Shown here: piece after piece, positions 61,977 to 64,000 of the stretch
How positions within the stretch are numbered: the first letter of the stretch is position 1
Layout: each line of letters starts with the position of its first letter
Source of the DNA: Hoplostethus atlanticus
Taxonomy: Eukaryota > Chordata > Actinopteri > Trachichthyiformes > Trachichthyidae
NCBI GenBank assembly: GCA_034670405.1
Contig: JAXDDX010000012.1
Span: 4,210,001-4,274,000 of the forward strand
Reading direction: 5' to 3'
DNA: 64,000 nucleotides
Notes under the pieces: generated by a model
What the model saw: the letters and a program-made list of their open reading frames with translations, nothing else
What the model was told of the DNA's origin: nothing
The model's database searches: none
Position numbers and translations under genes: made by a program

Positions 61977-62049
61977 GCCCAATGTAGGGCTCGAACCCAG
62001 AAAGCTGAAATTAAGAGTCTCATGCTCTACCGACTGAGCCAAAGCTGGG
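61977..62049 (-). pseudogene. tRNA-Lys(CUU)-like sequence with intact A and B boxes
   Basis: On the minus strand TGGCTCAGTCGGTAGAGCAT, GAGACTCTTAATTTCAG and GGGTTCGAGCCC follow tRNA-Lys(CUU) closely, and the anticodon CTT is kept. The two acceptor strands (near CCAGCTT and ATTGGGC) do not pair, and the T stem has a mismatch. It is therefore a tRNA pseudogene or a SINE head, though the internal Pol III promoter boxes are intact. Confidence 0.75.
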
Positions 62050-64000
62050 GAGGGTGTGAGGGAGAATGGGAGGGAGACAGCTCAAGGGCCTGCCTCTTCT
62101 TCTTCTAGCATCTAGATATCCAGAAAGCCAAGATCCCATGTGATCAGTGGAGTGGATCAGTTCCCTCTTGTCAGATTGACAAGACTTCCCTGTTGTGTCG
62201 CAACAGGAAGGTACGGAGTTGTTGAGGAGAGAGGGATACAGCTTGAAGCTCTGCTTGTCTTCTGTTGTCAAGTGAGCAACTTTCTGTTTAGGTAGCCAAC
62301 TCTCCAGGTGATTATTTAAATTATTCTTTCCTACTAATAAGAATGGCAAGACATTTTATTTTAAATACTTTAACTTTAGGTTGTTTAATGCCAAAGCATT
62401 GTACACAATAGCCCTACAAAGAGTAACCAGCATCATGATTAAATCCAGGAAATAACCCAGCCCCCCTCTACTTACTTTACTGGTATTACTGTGGTATGTT
62501 ATATCATCAGAAGGTGTTGAAACATATTGCATATGAAAGTAAGTATGTAACACAGTGTAATACAGCACAGCGTGATACAAATGATTCTGATAATACATCA
62601 AGTGGGTGTGCAGGTGGGTGTGTTGCTGTGGTGGTTGGCTTGGCTGCTTTGTGCTTGTATAGTGATATAGATGGATAACAGTGGCCTTGATAGCATGGTC
62701 CTGATGGTGTTAGGGTTCAGATTCCCACTGCAAAAAAGGCATACACACACAGTACTTATGAGGCACTTTGGCTAAAAATATCCACCAAGTGGCATCTGGT
62801 TAACGTGATAGTAGCCCTGCTTCAACATATTCTCTGCCTACTATCAGAGAATGTAAGCAAACTGCAGTATCGTTGTATCGTTGATTGTCTCATCACTATC
62901 TGTGAGCATTTGATGGTAGGAATCCTATGTGTGGTTAGATGACTGCTTTATAAGCTCCATCATATCTGCAGCTGATGCTTTTAGCCACATGACACAGCAA
63001 GCCTTCTCTCACCACCCTGATAATTTGCAAGCTTAGCGGCTAGGAAGCATGAATGACACTCTCTCCACTCCTATTTGTCTAGTTATGCTCATATGATGTG
63101 AAGAGCTTACAAGCCAGTGTGCTAGTCACTTTGTCACAGTCACAGTGAATAAAGTCATTTTAACCTGCTTGAAGTATTTGCATGGTTTGCCACATAGGAC
63201 AGAATATGGAGTACAGTGGCAAACCAGGTCACCCACATTTCACCCACTCACTGTTGTTTGGTCAGCGCACGATGGTTATCATCTCACTAAAGTTTGCTAG
63301 ATGAAGATTCAGAGCCGACTGAATCAACCCTACCAATTCAGCTCACACACATTCTTTAGTAGCACTGCCAAAATCTTTTACTCATTTTTTCCTCCTTTCT
63401 CTTTCCTTGCTTTTTCTGTCACCATCTCTCCTGCCTTTATCTCTCTCATGCATACAGACAGAGTGGGGTAGAGACTTGATGTGCGAGAGGCAATTAATAT
63501 CATTGCTGAAGCTCTGGCCAGGCACCATGTAGTTCTGGACCGGCTTCTACTGGCTGCCTGTTCATAACTCTCTGCCCTTCATTAAGCTCTGTGTGTGTCT
63601 GCAAGCATGTGGTTATGTGCATGTGTATACAAGTGTGTGTGTGGGTGTGTCTCAGCATTGGAACAGATTGCAGAACTCATGCTTCAGTGTTTGTCCGCGA
63701 GTGTGTTAGTCTTGCATGGCGTACTGGTACTGAAAAAGTAAAGTAACTGCAATACCTTATTTGAGAAACAGTTCTATACTAGGTATTTTCCAGAACCGGT
63801 ATCCTATTTTGTCGTCTTCCATGTCGTCTTGCATACAATTCACACTCACTAATGTACGTCCTTGTAAAATCCTGTTTATTTACACACAGATTAAGTTTGC
63901 ATTAAATTTAACTTGCTCTAGCTGATAACCATATGCTCTGTTTCTACAACTATATGACCTTCAAAAGAACAAGGCTATTTGATTTATACAAGTTGTATTG

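Larger units (their letters stand above)
59521..64000 (+). other. relch: relch intron 1 (partial)
   Basis: No relch exon 2 sequence was found. The intron contains a minus-strand V-SINE-like repeat at 59819-59990 and a tRNA-Lys-like sequence at about 61977-62049. The open frames at 60067-60399 and 60473-60799 have no recognised domain and no splice context. The last 1.9 kb shows only ordinary AT-rich sequence with a short GT-rich patch near 63590-63650. Confidence 0.6.

Overview
The window is vertebrate nuclear DNA, almost certainly from a teleost fish. It has split genes with GT-AG introns, a very high load of (CA)n, (GA)n and GATA-type microsatellites, teleost V-SINE-like repeats, and no operons or prokaryotic signals. 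Four protein-coding genes can be read with confidence, and all other long open frames look like microsatellite or shadow translations.

Layout. Positions 1-26414 are a gene-poor stretch of simple repeats, old SINE fragments, one compact hAT-type MITE and several blocks that look like conserved non-coding DNA. From 36983 down to 26415 (minus strand) lies an HNF4-family nuclear receptor, best matched to HNF4 gamma. Its 11 coding exons can be placed exactly, and they are intact except for one extra base in a ligand-binding-domain exon. From 42911 to 41952 (minus) is a single-coding-exon class A GPCR of the GPR141 type, with a probable 5'UTR exon upstream. From 57481 to 46610 (minus) is a complete pign gene, GPI ethanolamine phosphate transferase 1, with 28 coding exons. 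My exon calls sum to 2799 bp, or 932 codons plus stop, which is in frame throughout. A compact divergent promoter region (about 58400-59057) follows, and then relch starts on the plus strand at 59058. Only its first exon is inside the window; the rest of the window is relch intron 1, which contains two tRNA-derived repeats.

The order hnf4-gpr141-pign-relch joins genes that lie on human 8q, 7p and 18q. This matches an old vertebrate linkage group and helps assign the nuclear receptor. The most unusual features are a roughly 99% identical duplication of a pign exon placed just past the pign stop codon, the single-base frameshift in the hnf4 ligand-binding domain, and the AT-rich, homeodomain/POU-motif-rich blocks in the desert downstream of hnf4. 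I found no previously undescribed multi-gene system.
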